Positions 26,482-35,328 of a DNA stretch of 64,000 bases are shown here, piece by piece. A program made the translations under genes and the position numbers. The notes beneath the pieces were generated by a model that saw only the letters and a list, made by a program, of their open reading frames with translations, was not told the origin of the DNA and searched no databases. Source of the DNA: an uncultured Clostridia bacterium (GTDB taxonomy: Bacteria > Bacillota > Clostridia > Christensenellales > Borkfalkiaceae); NCBI GenBank assembly GCA_934271245.1, contig CAKQQY010000007.1:1-64000 (forward strand), given 5' to 3'. Numbering within the stretch: the stretch's first letter is position 1; the number at the start of each line of letters is the position of its first letter.

Positions 26482-28157
26482 TGCGCTTTACCTTCTTTGC
26501 CTAAAATCACGATTTCGGGTACTCCGATAACGTCGTTATCGCTTGAAAAAGTTACTTTTACGTTCTTTATTTTCATTTCGTTGAATTCGGCGACTACCGA
26601 CGCGCCCGCGCAAATCAGTTTGTAATCTACGCTCGCGTACAACGAAAAGTTGAACTTTAAGTTATCCGTCGAACATTTTACGGATTTGCCGTCTTTCCCC
26701 TGATATTCTATTTCTATCTTCGCGGAGGAGAACGCGTTTTTATACGCGCGGCTGTTATACACGATTATCGCCCTTGCCGTGACGTAATCGTCGAACGAAA
26801 GGTTTACGCTGCCGTTTTTGTTCATCAAAAACTCTTCCGTTTCGGAGAACGTGTGCATTTTAAGCGTTCCGTCGTTGATATAATAGGTGGACGAACCGTT
26901 TTCGCCGCCCGTCGCCGTGACGTAAGCCTTTCTCGCCACGTTTTTGTATCCGCTTATCTTTTCGGGAAGGTATTGCGGCGTTACGGTGGGTCCGTTCGCG
27001 CTCATTATTTCGATACCTTCTTTATTGGTTATGAATTCCAGTTTGTCTATTCTGATTTTTCTGCCGTTTCCGATGTCTTCGTCGTTGAAAAAGGTGTGAT
27101 ACGAGATATACGGTTCGCCGCCGATATCGAGAATGGACGCGTGCCCCGAACTACGGGTATATATCGCAAGTCCGTCGGTGGTGATTATCGCGCCGCCGTC
27201 TTCGTACGCTATCTTTCTGAATGGTCCCGTGGGACTGTCCGATATAGCCTGACGCACCTGATAGGACGCTTCGTTATACACGTTTACCGAAAAAGTAAGG
27301 TAATAAGTGCCGTTTCTGTAATACATAAACGGTCCTTCGTTTACCGTTCCGTCGTCCGATTCTGTTAAGCCCCCGACCGTCGTTCGTCCGTTTTCGGTAA
27401 GTTTGGTTATCGTTTCGTATAACGGCGTATACCAGTCTTTCATCTCCATTATATAAATTTCCGAAGTGGTATAAGCCGCGCCTTTATCGTGTACGAAAAG
27501 CAGATATTTCTTTCCGCTTACCGGGTCTACGAACTGCTCGGGGTCGATTACCGACATATAGCCGCTTTCGTATTCGTATCCCCTTTTATACTGTTCGAAA
27601 TAGGGCGACGATTCCGCGATTTTCGCAAAATCTATAAGCGGTTCTCCCACTCCCTTGTTTTCGTCGGTATATTCTACGAAAGGTCCCATAGGACTATCCG
27701 ACACCGCGAGAGAAAGATAAAAACGGTTTTTCCCTTTATCTTTCCAGGTCGCGTTATAAAACATAAAATATTTCTGCTCTTCTTCGTCGTACCTTACGCT
27801 CGGCGCCCAGTAGTTCATATACGCCCACGACTCGTTAAGGTTCGGTCTGAACACGCCGCCGAGATCCTGCCAGTCGGTAAGATTTTTGCTCCTGAACGCG
27901 TTTATGGTAGACGTCGCCGTGACGTAAGAATAAAAATATCCGCCGTCTTTTGCGTTTTCTTCTTCGCTGACCCAGATGGTGGAAGGGTCTGCGCCGCGGT
28001 CGTAACTTTCGTTTCTGTAAAACAGGCTTTTATTGAAGTTACCGTCGCTCTGATCGACGTACCATGACGTTTCCGCGTTTCCGCCGCAACCCGTCGCGGT
28101 AAGGACGGATAGCGCAACGATTACGAAAGATATTATTTTTTTAAGCAATTTACTCAT
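26478..28157 (-). CDS. GH43-family glycoside hydrolase lipoprotein
   Basis: The lipoprotein (lipobox TATGC, Cys about 24) carries a five-bladed GH43 propeller at about 35-390. The catalytic Asp base is in GADPSTIWV, the pKa-modulating Asp in IDPEQFVDP, and the acid Glu in TVNEGPFMYY. NAFRSKNLTDW and AVSDSPMGPF are also typical. A C-terminal domain (about 410-555) looks like an accessory beta-sandwich or F5/8-type module. GH43 enzymes act mainly on arabinan or xylan side chains. ATG 28157 (MSKLLKK) is preferred, with GGGGGAG upstream; a GTG at 28178 is in frame but would remove the signal from the terminus. It would degrade substrate at the cell surface. Confidence 0.88.
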   Translation of the reverse strand: MSKLLKKIISFVIVALSVLTATGCGGNAETSWYVDQSDGNFNKSLFYRNESYDRGADPSTIWVSEEENAKDGGYFYSYVTATSTINAFRSKNLTDWQDLGGVFRPNLNESWAYMNYWAPSVRYDEEEQKYFMFYNATWKDKGKNRFYLSLAVSDSPMGPFVEYTDENKGVGEPLIDFAKIAESSPYFEQYKRGYEYESGYMSVIDPEQFVDPVSGKKYLLFVHDKGAAYTTSEIYIMEMKDWYTPLYETITKLTENGRTTVGGLTESDDGTVNEGPFMYYRNGTYYLTFSVNVYNEASYQVRQAISDSPTGPFRKIAYEDGGAIITTDGLAIYTRSSGHASILDIGGEPYISYHTFFNDEDIGNGRKIRIDKLEFITNKEGIEIMSANGPTVTPQYLPEKISGYKNVARKAYVTATGGENGSSTYYINDGTLKMHTFSETEEFLMNKNGSVNLSFDDYVTARAIIVYNSRAYKNAFSSAKIEIEYQGKDGKSVKCSTDNLKFNFSLYASVDYKLICAGASVVAEFNEMKIKNVKVTFSSDNDVIGVPEIVILGKEGKAQ

Positions 28158-28174
28158 ATCCGTTTCTCCCCCGT

Positions 28175-30139
28175 TCACGCCGCGCCGACGTTTCTTAAAT
28201 ATTCGCCGTTCGCGTTGCAGATTCCCGATTTACCCGAGAGTTCTTTTACGAAAGTTCCGTTTCCGTACCCGAACAGCACGTTTACGTAAGGAAGTTTCGA
28301 AGCGTATCTCTTCGGTAATTCCGTTATCGCCTTTTTTACTTCCGTCTGATTTTCAAAATAACTTACGGTTACCGTTTCCGCAACCAGCACGTCGGAAAAT
28401 ACGATTTTTTCCACCGAGCCGCCTATTCCGCCGACGTAATACTTTTCGTCCGCGGTTTTTTGCGTTCCGCTTACGTTACCGAAGTTTACCGAATTTTTTA
28501 TATAAGCCTTACATTCGGAAAGTTTCGTTCCGTTAAAGGTTTTCCCTATGCCCCTGCCGATAATTCCGCCGACGTACGCTTTACCCGTCACGTCGCCGTA
28601 GTTTTTACAATTTTCTATCCGGAAATCCACTCCGTCGGCATGACCCGCGATTCCGCCTACGCGATTGAAGGTACTCGTTACCTTGCCGTAGTTTACGCAG
28701 TTTTTAACGGCGGACGAATAAATATTGCCGACGATTCCTCCTACGCAGTCGTTCGCCCGTTCGTTTTCGCTTTCGGCAAAGATTTCGCCTTTGGTTTTAT
28801 CGGAAGCGTTTCCGTTTACGCAGTTATCTATCGTCGCCCCGGACGGAATAAATCCGCTGATTCCGCCGACCCTGTATTCCGCGATTATTTTGCCTTCGTT
28901 TACGCAATCTTTCACCGTTACGGGGGAATTGTTTTCCACTCTTCCGATAACGCCGCCGACTTCGTAATCGCCGAAAACTTCGCCGTAATTTTTACAGTTT
29001 CTTATTTCGCGCGCGGCTTTTTCGTTTTTATCGAACCCTATAACGCCGCCTAACGTATGAGCCCCCGTTTCGTTTTTATTCCCTACGTTGCCGTAGTTAG
29101 AACAGGATACGACGCTGCCCGTGTTATACCCTACGACTCCGCCGAAGTGGTGGGGATTTTTATATTCCGTCGCGTATACTATCGCGTAATTTACGCAGTT
29201 TTCGATAACGCCCGAATTATAGCCTGCGACTCCGCCCGCTTTTACCGTGTCCGATCCGCCCGAAGCCGTTACGCTGCCTTTTACGGTAAGATTTTTTACC
29301 GTTCCCGCATTTGCCGAGAACACGCCGAGATTTCTCGCCCCGGCGACGCTTATTTCTACGGTATGTCCGTTTCCGTCGAAGTTACCGACGAAAGGATTTT
29401 CGTAAGAACCGATACACGTTTCAATCGACACGTCGTTTACCAACTTAAAGTAACTGTCCGAAGTTATAAGTCCGTATTCCACGGCGGCGTTTATTTCGTC
29501 TATATGATAATCGTACTCTATAAGCCACGGGTTTTCTTTGGTTCCTTCGCCCTGAAAGGTTATGACTTCGGTGAAAAAGGCGTCGAAAGTTACGTCGGTA
29601 TCGGGCATTACGAGATTATACGTTCTTTCGCCCATTCTGTCGCTTCTTTCCAGTATCGCCCCGTTCATCGTGAGAGATCTGCCGTTTAACAGACAATATT
29701 TACTTTTGGGTTTTACGGTTATGGTAAATTCGTCGCCGTAAGACGCGGAACTTACCGACGGGATTACCTGTCCGAGATAATCTTCGTAACCTTCTATCGA
29801 ATATACTTTTTTAACGAATTCCGCGTTTACCGAAACGTTTTCGGTCGGCATTACGAAGGTAAAGCCGCTTTTTTCGCCGTTTACGGTAAACGTATCTTCT
29901 TTATAGAAATATCCCTTTTCCGCAGCGAGAGTTACGCGGATTCCGTCGCCCGGTCTTGCTTTCGTTTCGTTTTCCGAGCCGTTGACGTACACGGTTATTC
30001 TTCCGCCGTCGGGTTCTGCCACGGTTATCGTATATTCCCCTTCGGGTCTTACAACGCTTCCGCAGGACGAAAACGCGAGCGCGCCGACAAACAACGCCGC
30101 TATCGCCAGAAAGGTGATGATTATTTTTTTACGTTTCAT
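28175..30139 (-). CDS. GLUG-repeat surface lipoprotein with InlB-type N-terminal repeats
   Basis: A 654-residue lipoprotein (lipobox AFSSC, Cys about 26). Two extracellular repeat domains of the bacterial InlB/BACON-like type follow (about 35-110 and 112-190, YTITVAEPDGGRITVYVNG). After a linker comes a GLUG beta-repeat fibre (about 230-654) with repeated GGVVGYNTG, GGVIGR and NCVNYG units. No catalytic domain is visible. It is the membrane-anchored counterpart of the 17923 protein and shares with it a nearly identical last 160 residues. Its TGA stop overlaps the upstream GTG of the following GH43 gene. A scaffold or glycan-binding role at the surface is inferred. Confidence 0.78.
   Translation of the reverse strand: MKRKKIIITFLAIAALFVGALAFSSCGSVVRPEGEYTITVAEPDGGRITVYVNGSENETKARPGDGIRVTLAAEKGYFYKEDTFTVNGEKSGFTFVMPTENVSVNAEFVKKVYSIEGYEDYLGQVIPSVSSASYGDEFTITVKPKSKYCLLNGRSLTMNGAILERSDRMGERTYNLVMPDTDVTFDAFFTEVITFQGEGTKENPWLIEYDYHIDEINAAVEYGLITSDSYFKLVNDVSIETCIGSYENPFVGNFDGNGHTVEISVAGARNLGVFSANAGTVKNLTVKGSVTASGGSDTVKAGGVAGYNSGVIENCVNYAIVYATEYKNPHHFGGVVGYNTGSVVSCSNYGNVGNKNETGAHTLGGVIGFDKNEKAAREIRNCKNYGEVFGDYEVGGVIGRVENNSPVTVKDCVNEGKIIAEYRVGGISGFIPSGATIDNCVNGNASDKTKGEIFAESENERANDCVGGIVGNIYSSAVKNCVNYGKVTSTFNRVGGIAGHADGVDFRIENCKNYGDVTGKAYVGGIIGRGIGKTFNGTKLSECKAYIKNSVNFGNVSGTQKTADEKYYVGGIGGSVEKIVFSDVLVAETVTVSYFENQTEVKKAITELPKRYASKLPYVNVLFGYGNGTFVKELSGKSGICNANGEYLRNVGAA
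28224..28704. repeat. About 480-bp near-identical segment, copy 2 (partner at 17975-18455)
   Basis: The DNA matches 17975-18455 almost base for base. The boundary is abrupt around 28700, where TTACCTTGCCGTAG here replaces TTACGTTCGCGTAG, after which the two genes diverge. Confidence 0.85.
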
Positions 30140-30170
30140 TGATTTTTCCCCTTTTGCGTTCGGTTGGTAA

Positions 30171-31172
30171 TCAGATTAAGTATTGCAGCGCCGTAAACAA
30201 CAGCGGTATGGTCGCCAAACCCATTATCAGCGAATAAAAACATACCTGCGCGCTCTCCGCGCCGTCTTCGCCGCGGAATATAACTATATTCATTCCGATA
30301 GGCATCGCCGATATTACCACGGGTATTAAAAAATACTGCACTCCGACAAGCCCCGTAGTTATTTTCAGCAAATAACATATACCCGTTACTATTGCCGGTA
30401 TCACTACGAGCCTGAAAAAAGCCACTATCGCCGACTTTAACGAGCAGGACAACTCCTTTAAAGAAAATTTCGCGAGAACCATTCCCGTATATATCATCGA
30501 TACGGGGCTCATACAACTTTTCGCCGTGGAAAGTATCGTCCCTAACGTCGCCAACGCCACGTTTTCGCTTTTACCCGTTAAATTTACCCCGAGTATTCCT
30601 AACAAAATCCCTAAAACCAACGCCGGTATTACCGGTTGAATATGAAATTTCCTTTTCGGTTTTTCAAAATTCGGTTGCTCGTCGTTCGGCTTTTCGATAT
30701 TCGGCTTTTCAATGTCCGTGGTTATCATTTTTATTCCGAGCGTGTAAATAAAAATCGTGAACGGTATTACGAATATAAGCACTTTCGCAAGCGTTTCCGA
30801 CCCGTAAACGAATTCTATCAGCGGATACCCGAAATAGGAATAGTTGGAAAACGCAAGCATATACACCAGAACTTTCCTGTCCTTATATATCCCTTTCAGC
30901 AAAAATCCAAGTCCGTACGCTATCCCTAAAAACACGATAAGGCATATCAGCCCTATAAGTATGTATCCGCCGTACTCGACGATATTTTCTTTCGTGACGC
31001 CCGTTGACAGATTATATATGACGTACGCGGGCAATATCAGATTCGTTAAAAGCAGAGAAACCGTTTTAGTGGAATTTTCCGGCAATATTTTACCCCTTTG
31101 CAACAAGTATCCCGCAGCCATAAAAAACAGCATTACGAGAACCTGTTCCAAAGTTTTTAAAAAAACTTCCAT
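30171..31172 (-). CDS. AEC-family transporter (auxin efflux carrier-like permease)
   Basis: A 333-residue membrane protein with ten predicted helices, arranged as two five-helix halves around a hydrophilic loop. N-terminal AGYLLQRGKILPE and NLILPAYVIYNLS, and the central NYSYFGYPL, are typical of AEC/MleP-type carriers. These move small organic acids or other anions. The central cytoplasmic loop contains a low-complexity insert of EKPN/EQPN units (about residues 152-172), not usual in the family. It lies inside operon 1, between a quinone oxidoreductase-like gene and the GLUG lipoprotein. It could export an acid produced during glycan breakdown, but this is inference from position only. Confidence 0.85.
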   Translation of the reverse strand: MEVFLKTLEQVLVMLFFMAAGYLLQRGKILPENSTKTVSLLLTNLILPAYVIYNLSTGVTKENIVEYGGYILIGLICLIVFLGIAYGLGFLLKGIYKDRKVLVYMLAFSNYSYFGYPLIEFVYGSETLAKVLIFVIPFTIFIYTLGIKMITTDIEKPNIEKPNDEQPNFEKPKRKFHIQPVIPALVLGILLGILGVNLTGKSENVALATLGTILSTAKSCMSPVSMIYTGMVLAKFSLKELSCSLKSAIVAFFRLVVIPAIVTGICYLLKITTGLVGVQYFLIPVVISAMPIGMNIVIFRGEDGAESAQVCFYSLIMGLATIPLLFTALQYLI

Positions 31173-31181
31173 TGTAAACCC

Positions 31182-32162
31182 TTATCTGACTTTTAATACG
31201 ACTTTTCCTACGTTTTCGTTATTCTCCAGAACCGCTTGCGCTTCTTCCGCTTTTTCGAACGGGAACGTTTTATAAACTTTTACCTTTACGCTTCCGTCTT
31301 CGAATTTGCTCCACAAACCGTCTTTCACTTCCCTTAAAAGGGCGCCTTTCTCTTCGACGCTTCTTTTTCTCAGCATACTGCCAACGACGTGCAATCCCCG
31401 GGTTAACAGCGGTCTTAAATAAAGGTTGGTAGTCACCCCCGCAAGCGTGGATATTACCACCCAGTAGCCGCCTTCCGCCATATATTGCATGGATACGCCC
31501 ATATCTTCGCCGCAAAGACAGTCCATCGCGCAGTTTACGGGACTCCCTTCTTCGTCGGCTCTTCTGAACGCGTCGCTGACCTTTTCTTTATTAAGGTCTA
31601 CGATATAGTCTGCGCCGAGATCGGCTATCTTTTCTATTTTCGTTTCGTCTATACAATCGGTTATGACTTTCGCCCCGAAACCTTTCGCCATGGGTATCGC
31701 CGCGCTTGCAAGTCCGCTCGCCCCCGCGGAAACGTATACCGTCTGTCCTTTTTTAAGGTGACCTTCCTTAAACAGGTTAAGGTAAGACGTAGTGTACGCT
31801 TCGGGAATCGCCGCCGCTTCTTCGTAAGAAAGGTTTTTCGGCATAGGCAACGCTAATTGATACGGAACGCAGATTTTTTCCGCGTACGCGCCGCCGCCTA
31901 CGAGCGCGCATACCTTATCGCCGACGTTAAAACCCGATTTTTCTTTCGCTTCCTTTCCCATAGAAAGAATTTTGCCCGAAAGTTCGAGTCCCGGCCACTC
32001 CGGCCAACCCTTCGGCGACGGGTAAGTTCCCTTTTTTTGCAACAAATCGGCGCGATTCAACGCCGCGGCGTGTATTTCTACAAGTATTTCGTTTTCTTTT
32101 TCGACGGGGTCCGCTACTTCGCAGATTTCAAGTCCGCCGTTTTTAACAAGTATCGCTTTCAT
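31182..32162 (-). CDS. Zinc-free MDR oxidoreductase (quinone oxidoreductase/PIG3-like)
   Basis: A 326-residue medium-chain dehydrogenase/reductase. The N-terminal GroES-like half contains AAALNRADLLQKKGTYP and GLELSGKI, as in the PIG3/TP53I3 quinone reductase group. The Rossmann half has the nucleotide-binding SAGASGLASAAIPMAKGFGA. Structural-zinc Cys residues are absent. It would use NADPH to reduce quinones or an alpha,beta-unsaturated carbonyl compound in the cytoplasm. It is embedded in operon 1, 8 bp before the AEC gene. Together with the Gfo/Idh/MocA enzyme upstream it suggests an oxidoreductive step in processing the imported sugar, though no specific pathway can be named. Confidence 0.85.
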   Translation of the reverse strand: MKAILVKNGGLEICEVADPVEKENEILVEIHAAALNRADLLQKKGTYPSPKGWPEWPGLELSGKILSMGKEAKEKSGFNVGDKVCALVGGGAYAEKICVPYQLALPMPKNLSYEEAAAIPEAYTTSYLNLFKEGHLKKGQTVYVSAGASGLASAAIPMAKGFGAKVITDCIDETKIEKIADLGADYIVDLNKEKVSDAFRRADEEGSPVNCAMDCLCGEDMGVSMQYMAEGGYWVVISTLAGVTTNLYLRPLLTRGLHVVGSMLRKRSVEEKGALLREVKDGLWSKFEDGSVKVKVYKTFPFEKAEEAQAVLENNENVGKVVLKVR

Positions 32163-32199
32163 TTTTTAGTTTTCCTTTTTTTACGGTTGCCTCTTTCGG

Positions 32200-33192
32200 T
32201 TAAACTTCGTATCCGCAGGCAAGCAAGGTGAGTTTTTGCAATTCGTACTCGTATCCGACGTCGGTATCGTTTTCCCTTTCGCCGAGAATTTCTTCGACGA
32301 ATTCTTTTACCATATCGTCGTATCTGCCTTTTTCTTCAACGTTTACCGTGTTATGAACGTCGCTCCACGGTTTTTCGTCGCCGTTGAAAGTTTCCGTTAC
32401 CACCGTCGGGTTTTCAAGCGGTCTTACGCACACCGAACCCTTTTCCCCGAACACGGTAAACTCTCTCATTCCCCAGCCGTTGGCTTCTATCGACGAAACT
32501 TTTACCGTCGCAAGTCCGTCTTTATATTTCATTACTATCAAAGACGTGTCTTCGAAGTCTATTCCGCCGTCGCCCGATACCGTGTGATACGCCGTAAGGT
32601 TTTCGGGAACGCCTTTTACTTTCATACACAAATCTATAAGGTGACCGCCGAAAATAAAGGCGACGGGCGCTTTTACGTTATAACTTAACAGTTGCTTTTT
32701 AAACCACTCGGGGTGTTTGGTACTCATCTGCGCCGTAACGTTGTATATCTTCCCGAGCGAACCGTCTTTCGCCTTTTCGACTGCGTATTTTACGCCGGCG
32801 TTATAACGGTACATATACCCCGTCTGGAATACCAGGTTCTTTTCTTTGACGACGGTAAGAAACTTTTTATATTCGTCAAGGTCGGTTCCCGCAGGTTTAT
32901 CCATATGAACGTGCAAGCCGTGTTCCGCGCATTCGGTCGCCCTTTTTACCAACTTCGGAACGCTTTCTTCCACGAACGCCGCGGTAAGCCCCGTTGAAAA
33001 GAGTTCTTCTTTACCCATTCTCGGAATATCGCCGTAAACCGTAGGATTTTCTTTCAGCCTTTTGGCGTACGTTTCGTCGTCTTCTTCGTATAAGCCTACG
33101 ATTTTTACGTTTTTAAGATTCTTTAACGCCTGTACCGCAGGCGCGCCGTGGTTATGCCCGATTCCGAAAATGCCGATTCTCGCTTCTTTCAT
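32200..33192 (-). CDS. Gfo/Idh/MocA-family oxidoreductase
   Basis: The product is about 330 residues: an N-terminal Rossmann domain (ARIGIFGIGHNHGAP) and a C-terminal alpha/beta substrate domain. HVHMDKPAG corresponds to the conserved E/D-K-P motif with the catalytic Lys. The family oxidises or reduces sugars and cyclitols with NAD(P)(H). HLIDLCMKVKG is similar to the conserved HxxD segment. ATG 33192 with GGTGAAAATA upstream is preferred over GTG 33201. It is the second gene of operon 1, 14 bp after the GH43 gene, so it probably acts on a monosaccharide released by it. The exact sugar is unknown. Confidence 0.88.
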   Translation of the reverse strand: MKEARIGIFGIGHNHGAPAVQALKNLKNVKIVGLYEEDDETYAKRLKENPTVYGDIPRMGKEELFSTGLTAAFVEESVPKLVKRATECAEHGLHVHMDKPAGTDLDEYKKFLTVVKEKNLVFQTGYMYRYNAGVKYAVEKAKDGSLGKIYNVTAQMSTKHPEWFKKQLLSYNVKAPVAFIFGGHLIDLCMKVKGVPENLTAYHTVSGDGGIDFEDTSLIVMKYKDGLATVKVSSIEANGWGMREFTVFGEKGSVCVRPLENPTVVTETFNGDEKPWSDVHNTVNVEEKGRYDDMVKEFVEEILGERENDTDVGYEYELQKLTLLACGYEV

Positions 33193-33205
33193 TATTTTCA
33201 CCGTT

Positions 33206-34135
33206 TTATAATTTGTCTTTATACCTTTTCGCCGTTAAAACTCCGTCTTTTACGACAAGTTTACAGGCTCTCGCGCTTCTGTTGTCGTACGGTGTGACGT
33301 CGCCCGTATCTCTTCCGTGATACACGCAATAGTATTCGCCGTCGATTTTTATAACGCTGTTATGCCCCGTTCCCGATTCGAATTCGTTTGCCGATATCAA
33401 GGGGGCGTAAACGCTGTCCGACGGATATTTATTGAATTTTATTTTTGTTAAGTCGTCTTCTTTACCCTTTCCTACGGCGTAACCCAAAAAGTAATATTTG
33501 CTTTGCCAGCAGTTTCCGCTATATATTAGATAATGATAATCGCCTTCGCGGAAATAAAACGCGCCTTCTATAGTGTGCCAGTGCTGACCCTTTTTAAATC
33601 TGTCGCGCTGAAAAATTTCTTCGTCGAGCGTCGGTCTTACGACCGCAACGGGTTCCCCCGTTACCGAAAGAGGCGAATCCATTTTCTGCAAAACGATATA
33701 CGTTCCCGCTCGCTCCGCTTCCCAGTCGTTTACCGAATAGAATATATACAGCCCGTTTCCGCTTTTTACCACGTGGGGGTCTATCGAAAAGGGTTCGAGC
33801 AGGTCTTTTACGTATTCGAAACCGCCGTCGGGACGGTCGGACACGGCGACTTTTATCCTTTCGTCGTGACAATCGGCAGACTCGTTTTTAACCGACGAGT
33901 AGTACATATAATACTTGCCGTTTTCGTTTATAACGCAAGGCGCCCAGAAATCTTTTTCGCCGTCCGTTTCAAGCGCCGACCCGAGATATTCCCATTCGTC
34001 GTCGATTGCTGGCGCGGTATATACCGCAACGCCCTTTTCGCCCGTGGCGTAAATATAATATCTGCCTTCGGCAAAGATTATATACGGGTCCGCCTGCGAC
34101 TTAGGCTGATTGTTTTTATCATAAATAATTCTCAT
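33206..34135 (-). CDS. GH43-family glycoside hydrolase (cytoplasmic)
   Basis: A 309-residue single-domain propeller without a signal peptide. The GH43 catalytic triad is visible as QADPYIIFAEG (Asp base), FSIDPHVV (pKa-modulating Asp) and TIEGAFYFREG (Glu acid). FWAPCVINENGKYYMYYSS is another family hallmark. It would remove arabinose or xylose residues from imported oligosaccharides, such as beta-xylosidase or alpha-L-arabinofuranosidase. Size and cytoplasmic location differ from the GH43 lipoprotein at 26478, giving a plausible outside-inside enzyme pair. First gene of operon 1, divergent from the AraC-type regulator at 34384. Confidence 0.9.
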   Translation of the reverse strand: MRIIYDKNNQPKSQADPYIIFAEGRYYIYATGEKGVAVYTAPAIDDEWEYLGSALETDGEKDFWAPCVINENGKYYMYYSSVKNESADCHDERIKVAVSDRPDGGFEYVKDLLEPFSIDPHVVKSGNGLYIFYSVNDWEAERAGTYIVLQKMDSPLSVTGEPVAVVRPTLDEEIFQRDRFKKGQHWHTIEGAFYFREGDYHYLIYSGNCWQSKYYFLGYAVGKGKEDDLTKIKFNKYPSDSVYAPLISANEFESGTGHNSVIKIDGEYYCVYHGRDTGDVTPYDNRSARACKLVVKDGVLTAKRYKDKL

Positions 34136-34202
34136 TCTTTTTACCGTTCGTTTTTCTTTATAAAACCCGATTTCCCAAAGTTTTTATTACGTTTCGACTA
34201 TC

Positions 34203-34263
34203 ATTATATAATCATTATTGTTTTCGTAAATAGCATAAACGATATTATTTAACCAAAACGATA
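34203..34263 (-). promoter_or_regulatory. Operon 1 promoter with two direct AAACGATA repeats
   Basis: On the minus strand TATAAT (34203-34208) has only a weak -35 (ATTTAC, 34226-34231). Just upstream, AAACGATA occurs at 34237-34244 and 34256-34263 in direct orientation, 19 bp apart on the plus strand. A poor -35 with paired direct repeats beside it is the classical layout for AraC-type activation. The candidate regulator is the divergent gene at 34384. Confidence 0.55.
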
Positions 34264-34285
34264 ATAAATTTTCCGTCATTCTCTA

Positions 34286-34314
34286 TTGACTATTTCCCGT
34301 CCGTTTGTTATACT
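34286..34314 (+). promoter_or_regulatory. Promoter of the AraC-type regulator at 34384
   Basis: TTGACT (34286-34291), a 17-bp spacer and TATACT (34309-34314). The transcript would carry a GGGGGG...CCCCC hairpin just before the ATG. Confidence 0.75.
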
Positions 34315-34383
34315 TTACCTATACTATCGTTAAAAAATCGGTATAAAGCGGGGTTTAAGGGGGGTTTCCCCCGATATGCGAAA

Positions 34384-35166
34384 ATGAAATTTTCTCTCGA
34401 CAACTTAATCGTTAAAGATATTTACGCCGTAAATTTTATCAATATTGACAGAAAAAAGATCTTTCACCGCTCGGACAGAAAACTGTACGCCGTGGCTTTT
34501 AAGTTCGACGGAAAAACGATTTACCGTTGCGACGGAAAAGACTACGTTTCCGACAACGAGCATCTCGTTTTACTGCCGAAACAAAAAGAATACACTTACA
34601 GCATTTTAGAACCCGACCTTTGCGTTATGATAGAATTCGACAGCGACGCGGATATTCCCGACTTTTATTCGTACAAAATAGGCGATTCCGCGGAAATTGC
34701 CAAAATTTTCAAGCGTCTTTACAGGGTCTGGTCAACCAAAGGCAACGGTTATAAACTCGCCGCGCTCAACGATTTTTACAATATTTTATACAAGGTTCAT
34801 CTCTCCGACACGGTTAGTTACGAAGCGTCGCAGAAAAGAAAAATTCTTCAACCGGCGGTTTCTTACGTTCAGGAACATTACAAAGAAAATCTTACGAACG
34901 AAACGCTTGCGGACATTGCCGGTATCAGCGAAATTTATTTTCGCTCGCTATTTAAAAAAATTTATCACGTTTCCCCTATGCAATACGTTCGGAACGTCAG
35001 AATCGAAAAAGCCAAAGGGTTGCTTCTCGGCGACTACAACTCCGTTTCTTATATCGCCGAAGCGACGGGGTTTGCCAACATTTATTCCTTTTCGAGAACT
35101 TTCAAAAAAGAAACGGGCGTTTCCCCCACGGAATATAAGGGCGAAACGCATACTTCGGAATTATGA
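34384..35166 (+). CDS. AraC-family transcriptional regulator of operon 1 (predicted)
   Basis: A 260-residue regulator with an N-terminal cupin-like sensor region (about 1-130, LVLLPKQKEYTYSI) and a C-terminal double helix-turn-helix (about 155-255). The latter has LADIAGISEIYFRSLFKKIY, SPMQYVRNVRIEKA and VSYIAEATGFANIYSFSRTFKK, then GVSPTEYK. It is divergent from operon 1, with the AAACGATA repeats between them, so it probably activates that operon on binding a sugar. Its start codon overlaps a minimal upstream reading frame, ATG-CGA-AAA-TGA (34376-34387), and is preceded by a short GC hairpin rather than a clean ribosome site, which hints at translational control. Confidence 0.9.
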   Translation: MKFSLDNLIVKDIYAVNFINIDRKKIFHRSDRKLYAVAFKFDGKTIYRCDGKDYVSDNEHLVLLPKQKEYTYSILEPDLCVMIEFDSDADIPDFYSYKIGDSAEIAKIFKRLYRVWSTKGNGYKLAALNDFYNILYKVHLSDTVSYEASQKRKILQPAVSYVQEHYKENLTNETLADIAGISEIYFRSLFKKIYHVSPMQYVRNVRIEKAKGLLLGDYNSVSYIAEATGFANIYSFSRTFKKETGVSPTEYKGETHTSEL

Positions 35167-35230
35167 TTTTTTTCGTTACGGGGTTTTGAGCCGACAAAAA
35201 TGCGGCTTAATTTTAAAATTTACGCAGAAA

Positions 35231-35264
35231 AAAAGCAAGGAAGTTAATCGCTTTCTTGCTTTTT
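35231..35264. terminator. Bidirectional terminator between araC-type gene and operon 2 end
   Basis: AAAAGCAAGGAAG and CTTTCTTGCTTTTT form a stem with one wobble pair, A/T-flanked on both strands. It serves the convergent genes ending at 35166 and 35329. Confidence 0.8.
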
Positions 35265-35328
35265 CGTTTATTGAGTTTTTTTCGGAGCGTAAACGAACGT
35301 TCGTTCCGTAGTCTTTTTCCGGCGTGGT

